A stretch of DNA of 64,000 nt, taken from Candidatus Woesearchaeota archaeon. Its GTDB lineage: Archaea; Nanobdellota; Nanobdellia; Woesearchaeales; JABGUJ01. Positions within the stretch are counted from its first letter, which is position 1; each line of letters opens with the position of its first letter. Below, piece by piece: positions 53,314-61,859 of this stretch. The notes beneath the pieces were generated by a model that had not been told where the DNA came from, ran no database searches, and saw nothing but the letters and a program-made list of their open reading frames with translations. The stretch lies in NCBI GenBank assembly GCA_018646625.1, contig JABGUJ010000001.1, forward strand, positions 69,534 through 133,533. The letters are read 5' to 3'. A program made the translations under genes and the position numbers.

Positions 53314-54655
53314 CTCTACGAGTAGAGACAAATGTAGAAATAATTGCACCTATCAGAAGACCTACCAACCCACCAAAAACACCCGCCACAATAATCACAG
53401 GAGTAATTCCTTTAACTAAGGTAAAAACAAAGGTAAAAACCAATCCAATAATCAAAGAGCAATTCAAGACAATTCTAGAAATATATCTTCTAATCCAAGT
53501 TGCCAACACAACAACAGAAAGAACCATAAATATCCCAGTCAGCAAAAAAGCAGCTTCTACGATACTCTCAAACAACCTCGCCACTAACATTCCAACGCCA
53601 ACAACACCGAATATAGCATATTTTAACACACCAGCCCAGTATTTGCTTCCTTTTTTTCTAAACACAATATCTTGAACTAGAACTGATGCAGTAATAAACG
53701 CAAAAGAATCCGCAGAACTCATGATCGCAGCAAACAATGCAACAACACCCAACCCAATAAAACCAGACGGTAACAAAACCATAAACCCCTCCACTAATGC
53801 CCGATCAGGATTTATACCTGGCAACTTTAATTTAATTATAATTGCAATAAAAGAAAGCAACACACCAAACGCCAAATACAAAATCATAGAATAAATGAAA
53901 CTTTTCTTCAAAGTTTTTACACTCTTAGCAGCATAAGATCTTTGCCACAAATCCGCAGCAGAAAAGGGAAACAACATACCAACAACAAGCAAAGGAATAA
54001 TCATTCCCGGACCAGCAGAAAAGAGTTGCCATTGTGAGGGTTCAAATGAAAAATTACTCACCAAGATAAAACCTAATGCACAAAACAAAACAATAATTGC
54101 AACAAACTGTATTAGATCTGTTTTAACGACTGCTTTAAAGCCACCAAGATAAAGATAAAATAAAATCACCAATCCAACAACCACAACACCTATGCTAAAA
54201 CTTAACCCAGTAAGAGATTGAATAATTTTAGAACCACCAATTAATTGTATAATAAAGTTCATAAAAATAGAAATAAGCAAGACAAAGGAAACAATCTTAC
54301 CAGTTCTTTCACCATATCTTCTATAAAAATAGTCAGACAAAGTATAATAATTATATTTGTCGCCTTCTTTCTTTATTTTTAGAGCAAAAAACAAGAAAAA
54401 CAAGTAACCAAACACCATACCAACATAAGCCCAAATTGCAGAAACACCATAAATATAAACTAAAGCAACATATGTAATAATCACACTAGCAGTAATCTTC
54501 GTTGCAGAAATCGTAGATACATTTGAAAACACACCTAAATTTTTCTTAGCAATTAAGAAATCTTCGCCAGATTCTTTTCTAGATGAAACATAACCAACAA
54601 GCGCCACAGACGCGAAATATAGCAAGATTAGAGCTAAATCTACATACGATATCAT
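53300..54655 (-). CDS. Sodium/solute symporter (SSS family)
   Basis: This protein of about 451 residues has about twelve to thirteen membrane spans and the SSS-family pattern (LeuT-like fold with an SLC5-type sequence): YTLSDYFYRRYG, LYLGGFKAVVKTDLIQ, and AAIMSSADSFAFITASVLVQ, which fits the sodium site region. It would import a sugar, amino acid or organic acid with sodium; the substrate is not defined. I start at the ATG at 54655, with GGTGG upstream and a GTTATATAC box at about 54695-54703. The frame is open back to 54766, but that would overlap the divergent gene and the operator. Confidence 0.88.
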   Translation of the reverse strand: MISYVDLALILLYFASVALVGYVSSRKESGEDFLIAKKNLGVFSNVSTISATKITASVIITYVALVYIYGVSAIWAYVGMVFGYLFFLFFALKIKKEGDKYNYYTLSDYFYRRYGERTGKIVSFVLLISIFMNFIIQLIGGSKIIQSLTGLSFSIGVVVVGLVILFYLYLGGFKAVVKTDLIQFVAIIVLFCALGFILVSNFSFEPSQWQLFSAGPGMIIPLLVVGMLFPFSAADLWQRSYAAKSVKTLKKSFIYSMILYLAFGVLLSFIAIIIKLKLPGINPDRALVEGFMVLLPSGFIGLGVVALFAAIMSSADSFAFITASVLVQDIVFRKKGSKYWAGVLKYAIFGVVGVGMLVARLFESIVEAAFLLTGIFMVLSVVVLATWIRRYISRIVLNCSLIIGLVFTFVFTLVKGITPVIIVAGVFGGLVGLLIGAIISTFVSTRRVIRL

Positions 54656-54707
54656 TCTCTTAACCACCAAACCTAAACACACAAAAGCAGAATAAGTATA
54701 TAACGAT

Positions 54708-54732
54708 ATGTTGTTAGTTAACATAACAACAT
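54708..54732. promoter_or_regulatory. Operator between symporter and TrmB gene
   Basis: ATGTTGTTA (54708-54716) and TAACAACAT (54724-54732) form a perfect 9-bp inverted repeat with the spacer GTTAACA. It lies between the two divergent promoters, overlapping the ATTTAAATA box of the TrmB gene (about 54731-54739) and lying close to the symporter box (54695-54703). It is a strong candidate for the binding site of the TrmB-type protein. Confidence 0.75.
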
Positions 54733-54760
54733 TTAAATAAATTCCAAATAATGAATAAAC

Positions 54761-55492
54761 ATGCAAAGCATGAAAGAGAAATTAGAGTACGCCGGTTTAA
54801 CAGGTAATGAATCAAAAGTTTATCTTGAACTTCTAAAGCATGCAGAACTAAATGGAAATGAAGTTGCAAAGAAAACTGGTCTAGATAGAAGTTTATGCTA
54901 CACAGTTCTCAACAATTTAATAGAAAAAGCACTAGTTAGTTATGTAATCAAAGAAAAGAAAAGAGTTTTTAGCGCATCAGATCCAGAAAATCTTTTAAAA
55001 CCAATAAAACAGAAAGAAGAAGTCATCACATCATTAATTCCCGAGTTGAAAGCCGTCGAGAAGATCGTCTCTGGCGATCACAAAGTCACAATATATGAAA
55101 GTAAAGAAGGACTAAAAGTATTACTAAATAGTATTGAGAAATCAAAGACTGCAACCTTTTTTGGCGGTACAGGAAAAAGCTACGATATTCTAAAGTGGGA
55201 AATGAAACTCATAGAAAAAAAAGTAGTCAAGCTCGGAATAATAGTTAGAGGCATTATGAATTCAAAATACAAAAGTCATCAAATGATGGAACAAGATTTT
55301 GTAGACATAAGATTTTTAGACAACGTTGAAAGTGATGTCACCACCACAATCGGAGATGATTTCATAGGAATTCATGTTCTAAAAGAGAAACCATTCATAA
55401 TCATAATCCACAGCAAAGATGTAGCAAAAGGATACAAAGCATACTTCGAATTCATGTGGAGAGCCGCCGAAATACAAGAATTCTCGAAATAA
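54761..55492 (+). CDS. TrmB-family regulator, likely of the symporter
   Basis: This 243-residue protein starts with a winged helix (LEYAGLTGNESKVYLELLKH, then AKKTGLDRSLCYTVLNNLIE) and continues with a C-terminal ligand-binding region. It is a paralogue of the regulator at 12684-13409. TrmB proteins bind sugars and inverted repeats near TATA boxes. The start coincides with the point about 26 bp downstream of its TATA box, so it is leaderless. Divergence from the symporter and the shared palindrome support local control, which is inferred. Confidence 0.87.
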   Translation: MQSMKEKLEYAGLTGNESKVYLELLKHAELNGNEVAKKTGLDRSLCYTVLNNLIEKALVSYVIKEKKRVFSASDPENLLKPIKQKEEVITSLIPELKAVEKIVSGDHKVTIYESKEGLKVLLNSIEKSKTATFFGGTGKSYDILKWEMKLIEKKVVKLGIIVRGIMNSKYKSHQMMEQDFVDIRFLDNVESDVTTTIGDDFIGIHVLKEKPFIIIIHSKDVAKGYKAYFEFMWRAAEIQEFSK

Positions 55493-55501
55493 TATATTGT
55501 C

Positions 55502-55511
55502 ACTGCGCAGT
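55502..55511. promoter_or_regulatory. ACTGCGCAGT palindrome upstream of kinase gene
   Basis: A 10-bp palindrome with the same core as the site at 44697-44708, followed by an A-rich stretch ending AGAAAG and a TTATAAAT box at 55530-55537. The distance from the core to the box centre is about 22 bp, as in the other copy. Confidence 0.65.
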
Positions 55512-55564
55512 AATTAAAAACAGAAAGACTTATAAATCCTTATTTCTTACAAGTCATAGCTCAA

Positions 55565-58345
55565 ATGACATTAGAAACTAGTAAACTAGATCAATCTAGA
55601 GGATTAGACGCACTAGTTCTATTAGCACTTTCAGGAAAAGCGGGACACGAAACAGCTAGTAGAGAATACGCTAGTGACATGAGCGCTTTTAGAAGATTAA
55701 ACACAGACGCAATAGAAGCATGCTCACACAGACAAGCATTAAAATTAAGATTAGGAAGAAGATACAACAAATTCTGGCAGAAACATATAATGGGTGAAAT
55801 TGAAGAACTTGTACTGGCAGATGAAGTAAGCGGATCCGCATTAAAAGCAGCCAGAGAAGATGCAATTAACCTACCTACATTCTCAAGATACTATCATGAC
55901 AGATTAACAAGCAAAACTCTAAGAAAAAAAGGATGGATTGCGGAAGTAGCAACCATTCTAGGAGAAAGTACAGTTCTAAGAACATTTGTTTCTGCATTTG
56001 ATGATAGAAAAAGATACAAAGCAGCATACAAAGGCAGCCAATTCGTTGCAAGAGTCGCAGATTCCAAAGACAAATATCAATCACCAGAATTAGATTCAAT
56101 TTTAGATACTGTCTCCGCAGTAAGGGTAAGACAAGCAAAAGGAAACGTACTTGCAACTTCCTTTGTTAACGCAAGAAACTTACATGAAACATTAACAACC
56201 ACTGATTCAGTAGAAGAAAGAGCACAATACCTTAGAGAAACAAGCGACATCTTAACCGCATTGAGTGTTGTAGGTCAAGCACAAAATGGAAAAAACAGAT
56301 GGATGGAAACTAAATCTCACACATCATTATTCTATGATAAATTCTACCCGCTAGTAGATGAGAGACTACAAGACGAAAAAAGCAGACCTAACAAAAAAAG
56401 AATCCCGAAATCATATACAGATATAACAAAATTCCATGAATTCTGGACAACACAAGTATGCCCTGAAGAAACTAACTACATGCCTACTCACGGAGATGCT
56501 TTACCTACTAATTTCATATTAACTCAAAAAGATGAACAAAGAAAATATTCTCCTATAGACTTAGAATACGCATGTAAAGATTTTATTCAAAATCAGTTTG
56601 TTCAACTTTATGCAAAGTCGGGAATACTCGACTGGAACGGACAATCATTTGAGCTAGGTGGCATGCCTGTTGAGGATAATCTTCTTGCAGGCAATTATGC
56701 CACCTTTATTTCATTAATGGAAGCTACAGGACAGAGCACAAACACAACACTGGATGAATTTAGAGACACATACCAAAGACTAAAAGTCGAAAACTATCTA
56801 ATTTGGGCAACAAGACATCTACAAATTCCTAAAGTAATAGATGTAGCCAACGAAGCTGAATCAAAAGAAACTGCAAGATACTACTATACTCTCGCAGTTG
56901 AAGAAATGAAGAAATTAGGAATAGAAGATACGAACAACGCATTAGAATATACTAACAAAATCTTCGGCACACCCTATAATCTAGAATCAGATCAAGCCAA
57001 AATGAGAGAGATTCATGGTAGAACTCATCACGTTCTAAGCTCATTCGAACCTGAAGATCCTTATGATCCTCATGAAGAAACTGCAAAGCTTGCAAGAAAG
57101 TTCAGAAGGTCAAACATCGCCTCTAGAGTTTTAGTAGCAGGAGGAGCACTAGCAGTGGTTGCAGGATTAGCGGCAGGCGTAATAGGATTCGATGCATGGT
57201 ACGACAAATATGAAGATAAATCTAACGCTGCGAAACTTGTGGCGCTTTACGCAGCAGAACCAACAGTTATGAGAGCCAGCATAGGTCCAGTACAAGATGA
57301 ACAGATATCAATAAAGGCACTTCAGCTTGCCGACTTCGCATGCAGTAATCCACAAGCATCAAGAAGCGCGGAAAGAAAAGTATACTTTGATGATTGCAAT
57401 CCAGAAGTTGATCGATGGACTATCTACTATGCAAGTCAAGATCCATTTAAAGGAAGAGATATTATGGAAATTGCAAAAAATCTTGCAGGCAGTCATGAAT
57501 TCAGAGATTACGCAATTTACTTACCACCATCACTAGTTAGAGCAGTACTATCAAAACGTTTTGGCGGAGATGTAAAAGACAGACCCATAGGCGAAGGAAT
57601 GTTTAGAGACATAAGATCCGAAGCCATGCTTGATCCAATCGCAAAGTCCATTTGGCTAAACGAAGAACTGTTCCAAGCCGATAGTCAAAGAATAAGATAT
57701 AGATTAGACTCAAACTACGGTGACGCACTAATTAGAAATTATCAACAACTTGCAACAGAGAGAAGTGGTTGGCTCCAAAACACAGAAGAATATGGTCCAG
57801 AGAATGCAGGAGAAATGCCAGGAGTCACCTTAAACGACCACTTAGACTATGCAACAGGAAAAGTATCCAGAGATCTAATCAAAGCAATTGCAGAAATTAA
57901 CAATCAACACAACCCATACTCAACATCATACAGAGGCGGAGAAATGCATGGCTACGAGGGATTAGTTCTAATTGATCCTCACGACACCACAATGAGTTTT
58001 CACCCACACAGCGGACATTTACCTAAACCAGATAGAATTGCAAGACCAATAGAAAAACTAATTGAAATACTAGATGAATACGACATAGATCCTAACAACC
58101 CCTTAGCAGATATAGATTACAAGCCGGGACCTGGTGCAGATGAGAACGCAACAAGACAAAACTTAAGATTACAAGGTGCACTTATAGAATATCTCACTTC
58201 AGGATTTGTTCATAGAGATTTAGAAGAAATAGCAAACACGTTTGGAGTGACACAAGAAAAAATCTTCAGAACAAGTATAGTACATCTAGCTGCAGAACAA
58301 ATAATTGGAAAAGCATACCTACAACAATACATGAGAGAAAACTAA
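55565..58345 (+). CDS. Membrane protein with APH-type kinase motif
   Basis: This 926-residue protein has three parts. The first 510 residues are cytoplasmic in appearance and hold THGDALPTNF (H309, D311, N316) and PIDLEYA (D332, E334), which match the catalytic HGDxxxxN and D-x-E motifs of aminoglycoside phosphotransferase-type kinases. A single span at about 518-542 (VLVAGGALAVVAGLAAGVIG) follows a basic stretch. The last 380 residues would be outside and do not match a family I know. The N-terminal 200 residues are unlike a normal APH N-lobe. It may phosphorylate a small molecule or protein in response to an outside signal; this is inferred. A near-leaderless start is predicted. Confidence 0.75.
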   Translation: MTLETSKLDQSRGLDALVLLALSGKAGHETASREYASDMSAFRRLNTDAIEACSHRQALKLRLGRRYNKFWQKHIMGEIEELVLADEVSGSALKAAREDAINLPTFSRYYHDRLTSKTLRKKGWIAEVATILGESTVLRTFVSAFDDRKRYKAAYKGSQFVARVADSKDKYQSPELDSILDTVSAVRVRQAKGNVLATSFVNARNLHETLTTTDSVEERAQYLRETSDILTALSVVGQAQNGKNRWMETKSHTSLFYDKFYPLVDERLQDEKSRPNKKRIPKSYTDITKFHEFWTTQVCPEETNYMPTHGDALPTNFILTQKDEQRKYSPIDLEYACKDFIQNQFVQLYAKSGILDWNGQSFELGGMPVEDNLLAGNYATFISLMEATGQSTNTTLDEFRDTYQRLKVENYLIWATRHLQIPKVIDVANEAESKETARYYYTLAVEEMKKLGIEDTNNALEYTNKIFGTPYNLESDQAKMREIHGRTHHVLSSFEPEDPYDPHEETAKLARKFRRSNIASRVLVAGGALAVVAGLAAGVIGFDAWYDKYEDKSNAAKLVALYAAEPTVMRASIGPVQDEQISIKALQLADFACSNPQASRSAERKVYFDDCNPEVDRWTIYYASQDPFKGRDIMEIAKNLAGSHEFRDYAIYLPPSLVRAVLSKRFGGDVKDRPIGEGMFRDIRSEAMLDPIAKSIWLNEELFQADSQRIRYRLDSNYGDALIRNYQQLATERSGWLQNTEEYGPENAGEMPGVTLNDHLDYATGKVSRDLIKAIAEINNQHNPYSTSYRGGEMHGYEGLVLIDPHDTTMSFHPHSGHLPKPDRIARPIEKLIEILDEYDIDPNNPLADIDYKPGPGADENATRQNLRLQGALIEYLTSGFVHRDLEEIANTFGVTQEKIFRTSIVHLAAEQIIGKAYLQQYMREN

Positions 58346-59253
58346 AGTTCAACTATTCTTTGATTTCTTAAAAGATCCGCAATTTGATTTACAATCGTAT
58401 GCATCGCCATAACACAACGTAACTGCTTTGCATCACTTGTTTTATCAATAAACTTTTCAAATCCTTCATCTATCTCTCTATATTTATTCTCCATATCAGA
58501 AGACATTTGCAAATCAAATTTATAGAATATCTTTTGATAAAGGTGCAACAACTCATTAATCATACCAAACAAATCAATAATTTTCTTATCAAAAACCACT
58601 TTGTGTTTAGTTATATAGTTACACAATCCATCAAGATTATCACCCAACTGCTCCAACACAAGAATATTGTGAAACAAAACCTTTGCCTTTCGTTCATCTC
58701 CAACTCCAATCTTATTCAAAATCCTCAAACAAAAGAACATAAATCTATTAACGCTCAGATCCATCTTTTCAATTCTAGATAAATCATATGACTTCTTTTT
58801 AATTTCATCATACGCTTCCTGAGACATCTGATTAATAATTAACATCGCTCTTCTAAACATTGTATTAAACTCATCACCAGCAATTATAGATACATCTTTA
58901 ATCATAACAGAATTCTTACCTTGCGAAACAATCTCATAACCAATTAATTGACTTACGATATAGTCAAGTTTTGATAGTTTTTTAGGATCTTCAGATCTAA
59001 TCTCAAGTTCATCCACTCCCTTAACATACAAAGCCAAAATAGAATAATTAAAGGTCTTAGTTCTAAGATTAGTTATGTTCAAAGAAGACTTTTGGGCTAA
59101 CTTTTTGTCCTGATCTAAATTAATAATTAACTTACCATCTTCTTGATCCAAATCAAGCTCTTGACCTTTTATTATACCAAATTGTTTAACCCATTTAGAA
59201 GGAAGACTAACCATAAGAGTCGCAGGACCTTGCTGTACAACCTTTCTCCTCAT
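58342..59253 (-). CDS. AbrB-PhoU phosphate-uptake-type regulator
   Basis: This 303-residue protein has an N-terminal SpoVT/AbrB-type DNA-binding domain (residues 1-48: VVQQGPATLMVSLPSKWVKQ followed by FGIIKGQELDL) and a C-terminal helical PhoU domain (about 100-303). This combination occurs in archaea as a putative phosphate-transport regulator. No phosphate transporter lies nearby. A TTAAATAAT box at about 59275-59283 fits a leaderless start at the ATG. It converges with the kinase gene, sharing four bases of stop codons. Confidence 0.87.
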   Translation of the reverse strand: MRRKVVQQGPATLMVSLPSKWVKQFGIIKGQELDLDQEDGKLIINLDQDKKLAQKSSLNITNLRTKTFNYSILALYVKGVDELEIRSEDPKKLSKLDYIVSQLIGYEIVSQGKNSVMIKDVSIIAGDEFNTMFRRAMLIINQMSQEAYDEIKKKSYDLSRIEKMDLSVNRFMFFCLRILNKIGVGDERKAKVLFHNILVLEQLGDNLDGLCNYITKHKVVFDKKIIDLFGMINELLHLYQKIFYKFDLQMSSDMENKYREIDEGFEKFIDKTSDAKQLRCVMAMHTIVNQIADLLRNQRIVEL

Positions 59254-59393
59254 AGAATTATATAGAAATCACAATTATTTAAGGCTTTCTAAAACATTCG
59301 AATATAATAATGCATTATTATTATATTAGGATTAAATATATATCTAATTTTTCCAACCTTGTCACTAAAAAGTTACTAAACGGAGGGTGGCAA

Positions 59394-61595
59394 ATGAGAA
59401 AACTCATAACCATAGCAATATTAGGGTTATTTATCTTAGGTATATTCGGCTGCGGAAATAACACAACAGGCGAAGTAATAAAATCACAAAAGGAACCAAT
59501 AGTGTTTGGAGGAATCCTAGCACTAACGGGTGGAGGATCAGAGTACGGCATCCCAGAACAAAAAGGCGCAATGCTCGCAGTTGAAGAAATAAACGCAGCA
59601 GGCGGAATCAATGGAAGACCATTAAAAATAGTTTGGGAAGATGGAAGATGTAACGCAAAAGATGCATCCACTGCAGCTCAAAAATTAATCAACTTTGATA
59701 AAGTCAGAATTATGTGGGGCGGAGCATGTTCAAGTGAAGTGCTTGGCGCAGCACCTGTCGCAGAATCAAACAAAGTAATTCTTATGACATCTTCAGGCGA
59801 AAGTTCCGAGATCAGCAACGCAGGTGATTACATATTTAGAAACATCGGACCACAATCACTGCAAGCAAACAGATTAGCAGAATTTACAATTGAAAACAAC
59901 TGGAAAAAGATTGGCACATTATCAGAAAACTCTGATTATGCAATTGACTTAAACAAAGGATTCGAGAAAAAAGTAGTAGAACTTGGTGGAGAAATTGTAT
60001 CATCACAAAAATACAATCCAGAAGCAAAAGACTATAGAACTGAACTAACTAAAATTCTAGAAAAAAATCCAGATGCAGTGTTTATCAACACACAAAGTGC
60101 AGCAAAAGGAGCATTAGCACTAAAACAACTTCAAGAATTAGGTTTCAAAGGACAGGTTTTAGGTAACACAGTAATGGCTAGTGACGACGTACTAACAAAG
60201 TACAAAGAATACACTGAAGAATTAATTCTCTTTGACGCAAAATACGACGAAGGAGAATCAAACGCTGCAAATTTCATGGAAGCATTCAAAGAAAAATACG
60301 ACGTAGACACGGTCCCATACCCATTCTTTAGTGCAGCATCATATGACGCCATACATATCCTGGCTGAAGCAGTAGAACAAGTTGGATACGATGCAGACAG
60401 AGTAAAACAACACCTCTACAGCATAAAGAACAGAAAAGGCGCAGCAAATGTATTAACATTTGATGAAAACGGAGACGGAACTACGAACTACGTTGCCAAA
60501 ATTTCCAAAAATGGAAAACTAACGGAAATAAAAGCACAAGCTCCAACCGGAAAACCAATCGTCATAGGATTCTTAGGACCAATGACCGGGGACAACGCAG
60601 AATTAGGAGAGAACGAACAACACGTCGTAGAAATAGCACTAGAAGAAATAAACAACGCAGGAGGAATAAATGGAAGACCTGTAAAAGTTATTTACGAAGA
60701 CTCAAGATGCAGTGCAAAAGATGCCACTAATGCAGCAAAGAAACTTACAGAAATGGATAAAGTAGAGATTATTCTTGGAGGAATTTGTTCAGGAGAAACT
60801 TTGGCTGCAGCACCAATTGCAGAACAAAACAAAGTGATACTATTTTCGGCATTCTCAAGTAACCCAGACATAAAAAATGCAGGAGACTATGTATTTAGAA
60901 ACTCTGTTGTAGACGACCAAGGTGCAGTTGTATTAGCAAAAGTTGTAGCCAAAGATCACAAAAAGGTAGCATTACTAACAGAAAACACAGCCTATCCCGT
61001 AGCCATGGCAAGGGAATTTAAGAAAGAATTTGCAAAACTAGGCGGAGAAGTAATTATTGAAGAAGTGCACGAAATAACCTCCAAAGATTACAGAGCACAG
61101 CTAACAAAGATTAAAGCAAAGAGTCCAGACGCAGTAATCTTCAACGCACAAGGAGGCACATCAGGTGGAACAGGAATTCTACAAGCACACGAACTTCAAG
61201 TTCCTGGAGAGTATATTGCCACATACTATGCAAGCGGAAACAGCTTTCTAACAAAAGTTGGAGACTTAGCAGAAGGCATAAAATTCATCGACTCAGAACC
61301 GCTTGATGAAAATAGTGCTAAAACCCAGAATTTAATGAAAAAATATCTTGCAAGAGCAGGTCACAAACCTTCAAATGTTTTTGAAGCTGGCGCAAGATAC
61401 GATTCAGTATACATTCTGAAAGAAGCAATAGAAGCTGTTGGATACGATGCAGAGAAAATAAAAGACTACCTCTACAACATAGAATTCAAAGGAACTCTAG
61501 GAGAATATCATTTTGATAGCTACGGAGAACCAGTTGGAATTGATTATGTTGGATTTGTAATAAAAAATGGCGAACCAGCACTTTTAGAAGAATAA
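59394..61595 (+). CDS. Lipoprotein with two tandem solute-binding domains
   Basis: This protein of about 733 residues has a lipoprotein signal peptide with the lipobox LGIFGC, a TTGEVIKSQK linker, and two copies of a Peripla_BP_6 (LivJ-like) ligand-binding domain. Copies start with PIVFGGILALTGGG...INAAGGINGRPLKIVWED and PIVIGFLGPMTGDN...INNAGGINGRPVKVIYED, and each ends with the typical VGYDA...KDYLYNI pattern. Single-copy relatives bind branched-chain amino acids or other small ligands for ABC importers. No ABC permease or ATPase gene is nearby, so it may be a sensor. GGAGGGTGG lies before the ATG at 59394. Confidence 0.9.
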   Translation: MRKLITIAILGLFILGIFGCGNNTTGEVIKSQKEPIVFGGILALTGGGSEYGIPEQKGAMLAVEEINAAGGINGRPLKIVWEDGRCNAKDASTAAQKLINFDKVRIMWGGACSSEVLGAAPVAESNKVILMTSSGESSEISNAGDYIFRNIGPQSLQANRLAEFTIENNWKKIGTLSENSDYAIDLNKGFEKKVVELGGEIVSSQKYNPEAKDYRTELTKILEKNPDAVFINTQSAAKGALALKQLQELGFKGQVLGNTVMASDDVLTKYKEYTEELILFDAKYDEGESNAANFMEAFKEKYDVDTVPYPFFSAASYDAIHILAEAVEQVGYDADRVKQHLYSIKNRKGAANVLTFDENGDGTTNYVAKISKNGKLTEIKAQAPTGKPIVIGFLGPMTGDNAELGENEQHVVEIALEEINNAGGINGRPVKVIYEDSRCSAKDATNAAKKLTEMDKVEIILGGICSGETLAAAPIAEQNKVILFSAFSSNPDIKNAGDYVFRNSVVDDQGAVVLAKVVAKDHKKVALLTENTAYPVAMAREFKKEFAKLGGEVIIEEVHEITSKDYRAQLTKIKAKSPDAVIFNAQGGTSGGTGILQAHELQVPGEYIATYYASGNSFLTKVGDLAEGIKFIDSEPLDENSAKTQNLMKKYLARAGHKPSNVFEAGARYDSVYILKEAIEAVGYDAEKIKDYLYNIEFKGTLGEYHFDSYGEPVGIDYVGFVIKNGEPALLEE

Positions 61596-61616
61596 TTTAT
61601 TTTTTTCTTTTTCTTT
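61596..61616 (+). terminator. T-rich terminator
   Basis: TTTATTTTTTTCTTTTTC then TTT directly follows the stop of the binding-protein gene. It also abuts the end of the minus-strand zinc gene. Confidence 0.55.
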
Positions 61617-61619
61617 AAA

Positions 61620-61775
61620 TTACAACAAATCTTTAATTCTTTTTCCGCCACGACACACAACACACACAGCACTTTCAGAATCAAAACAATTCTTACCAAC
61701 TAAAGCCCCACATTTCTTACAAGTACAACTAGCCACCTCAACCTTACACACCTGACATTGCTTTAACACATCCAT
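61620..61775 (-). CDS. Small zinc-ribbon protein, 51 aa
   Basis: This ORF from ATG 61775 to TAA 61620-61622 encodes a Cys-rich 51-residue protein. The Cys spacing includes CQVC, then CTCKKC, a lone C and CVVC, eight cysteines in all, enough for two zinc sites. A TATA-like GTTATATAG at about 61797-61805 is centred 26 bp before the ATG, so it is leaderless. The cysteine pairs and promoter together make a real gene likely. It could bind nucleic acid or protein; its target is unknown. Confidence 0.72.
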   Translation of the reverse strand: MDVLKQCQVCKVEVASCTCKKCGALVGKNCFDSESAVCVVCRGGKRIKDLL

Positions 61776-61859
61776 AAGAATAAGGGAGCCAGACAGCTAT
61801 ATAACACTTTCTTCCAAAGATACGTTAATTTTATAAATACAAACCAGACCAATCTCTCT

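Noticed and set aside
55565-58345. Lytic transglycosylase-like region in the external part of the kinase protein
   Set aside because: Only a loose likeness to the SLT end motif (YGDALIRNYQQ) was seen, with no catalytic Glu motif; too weak to claim.
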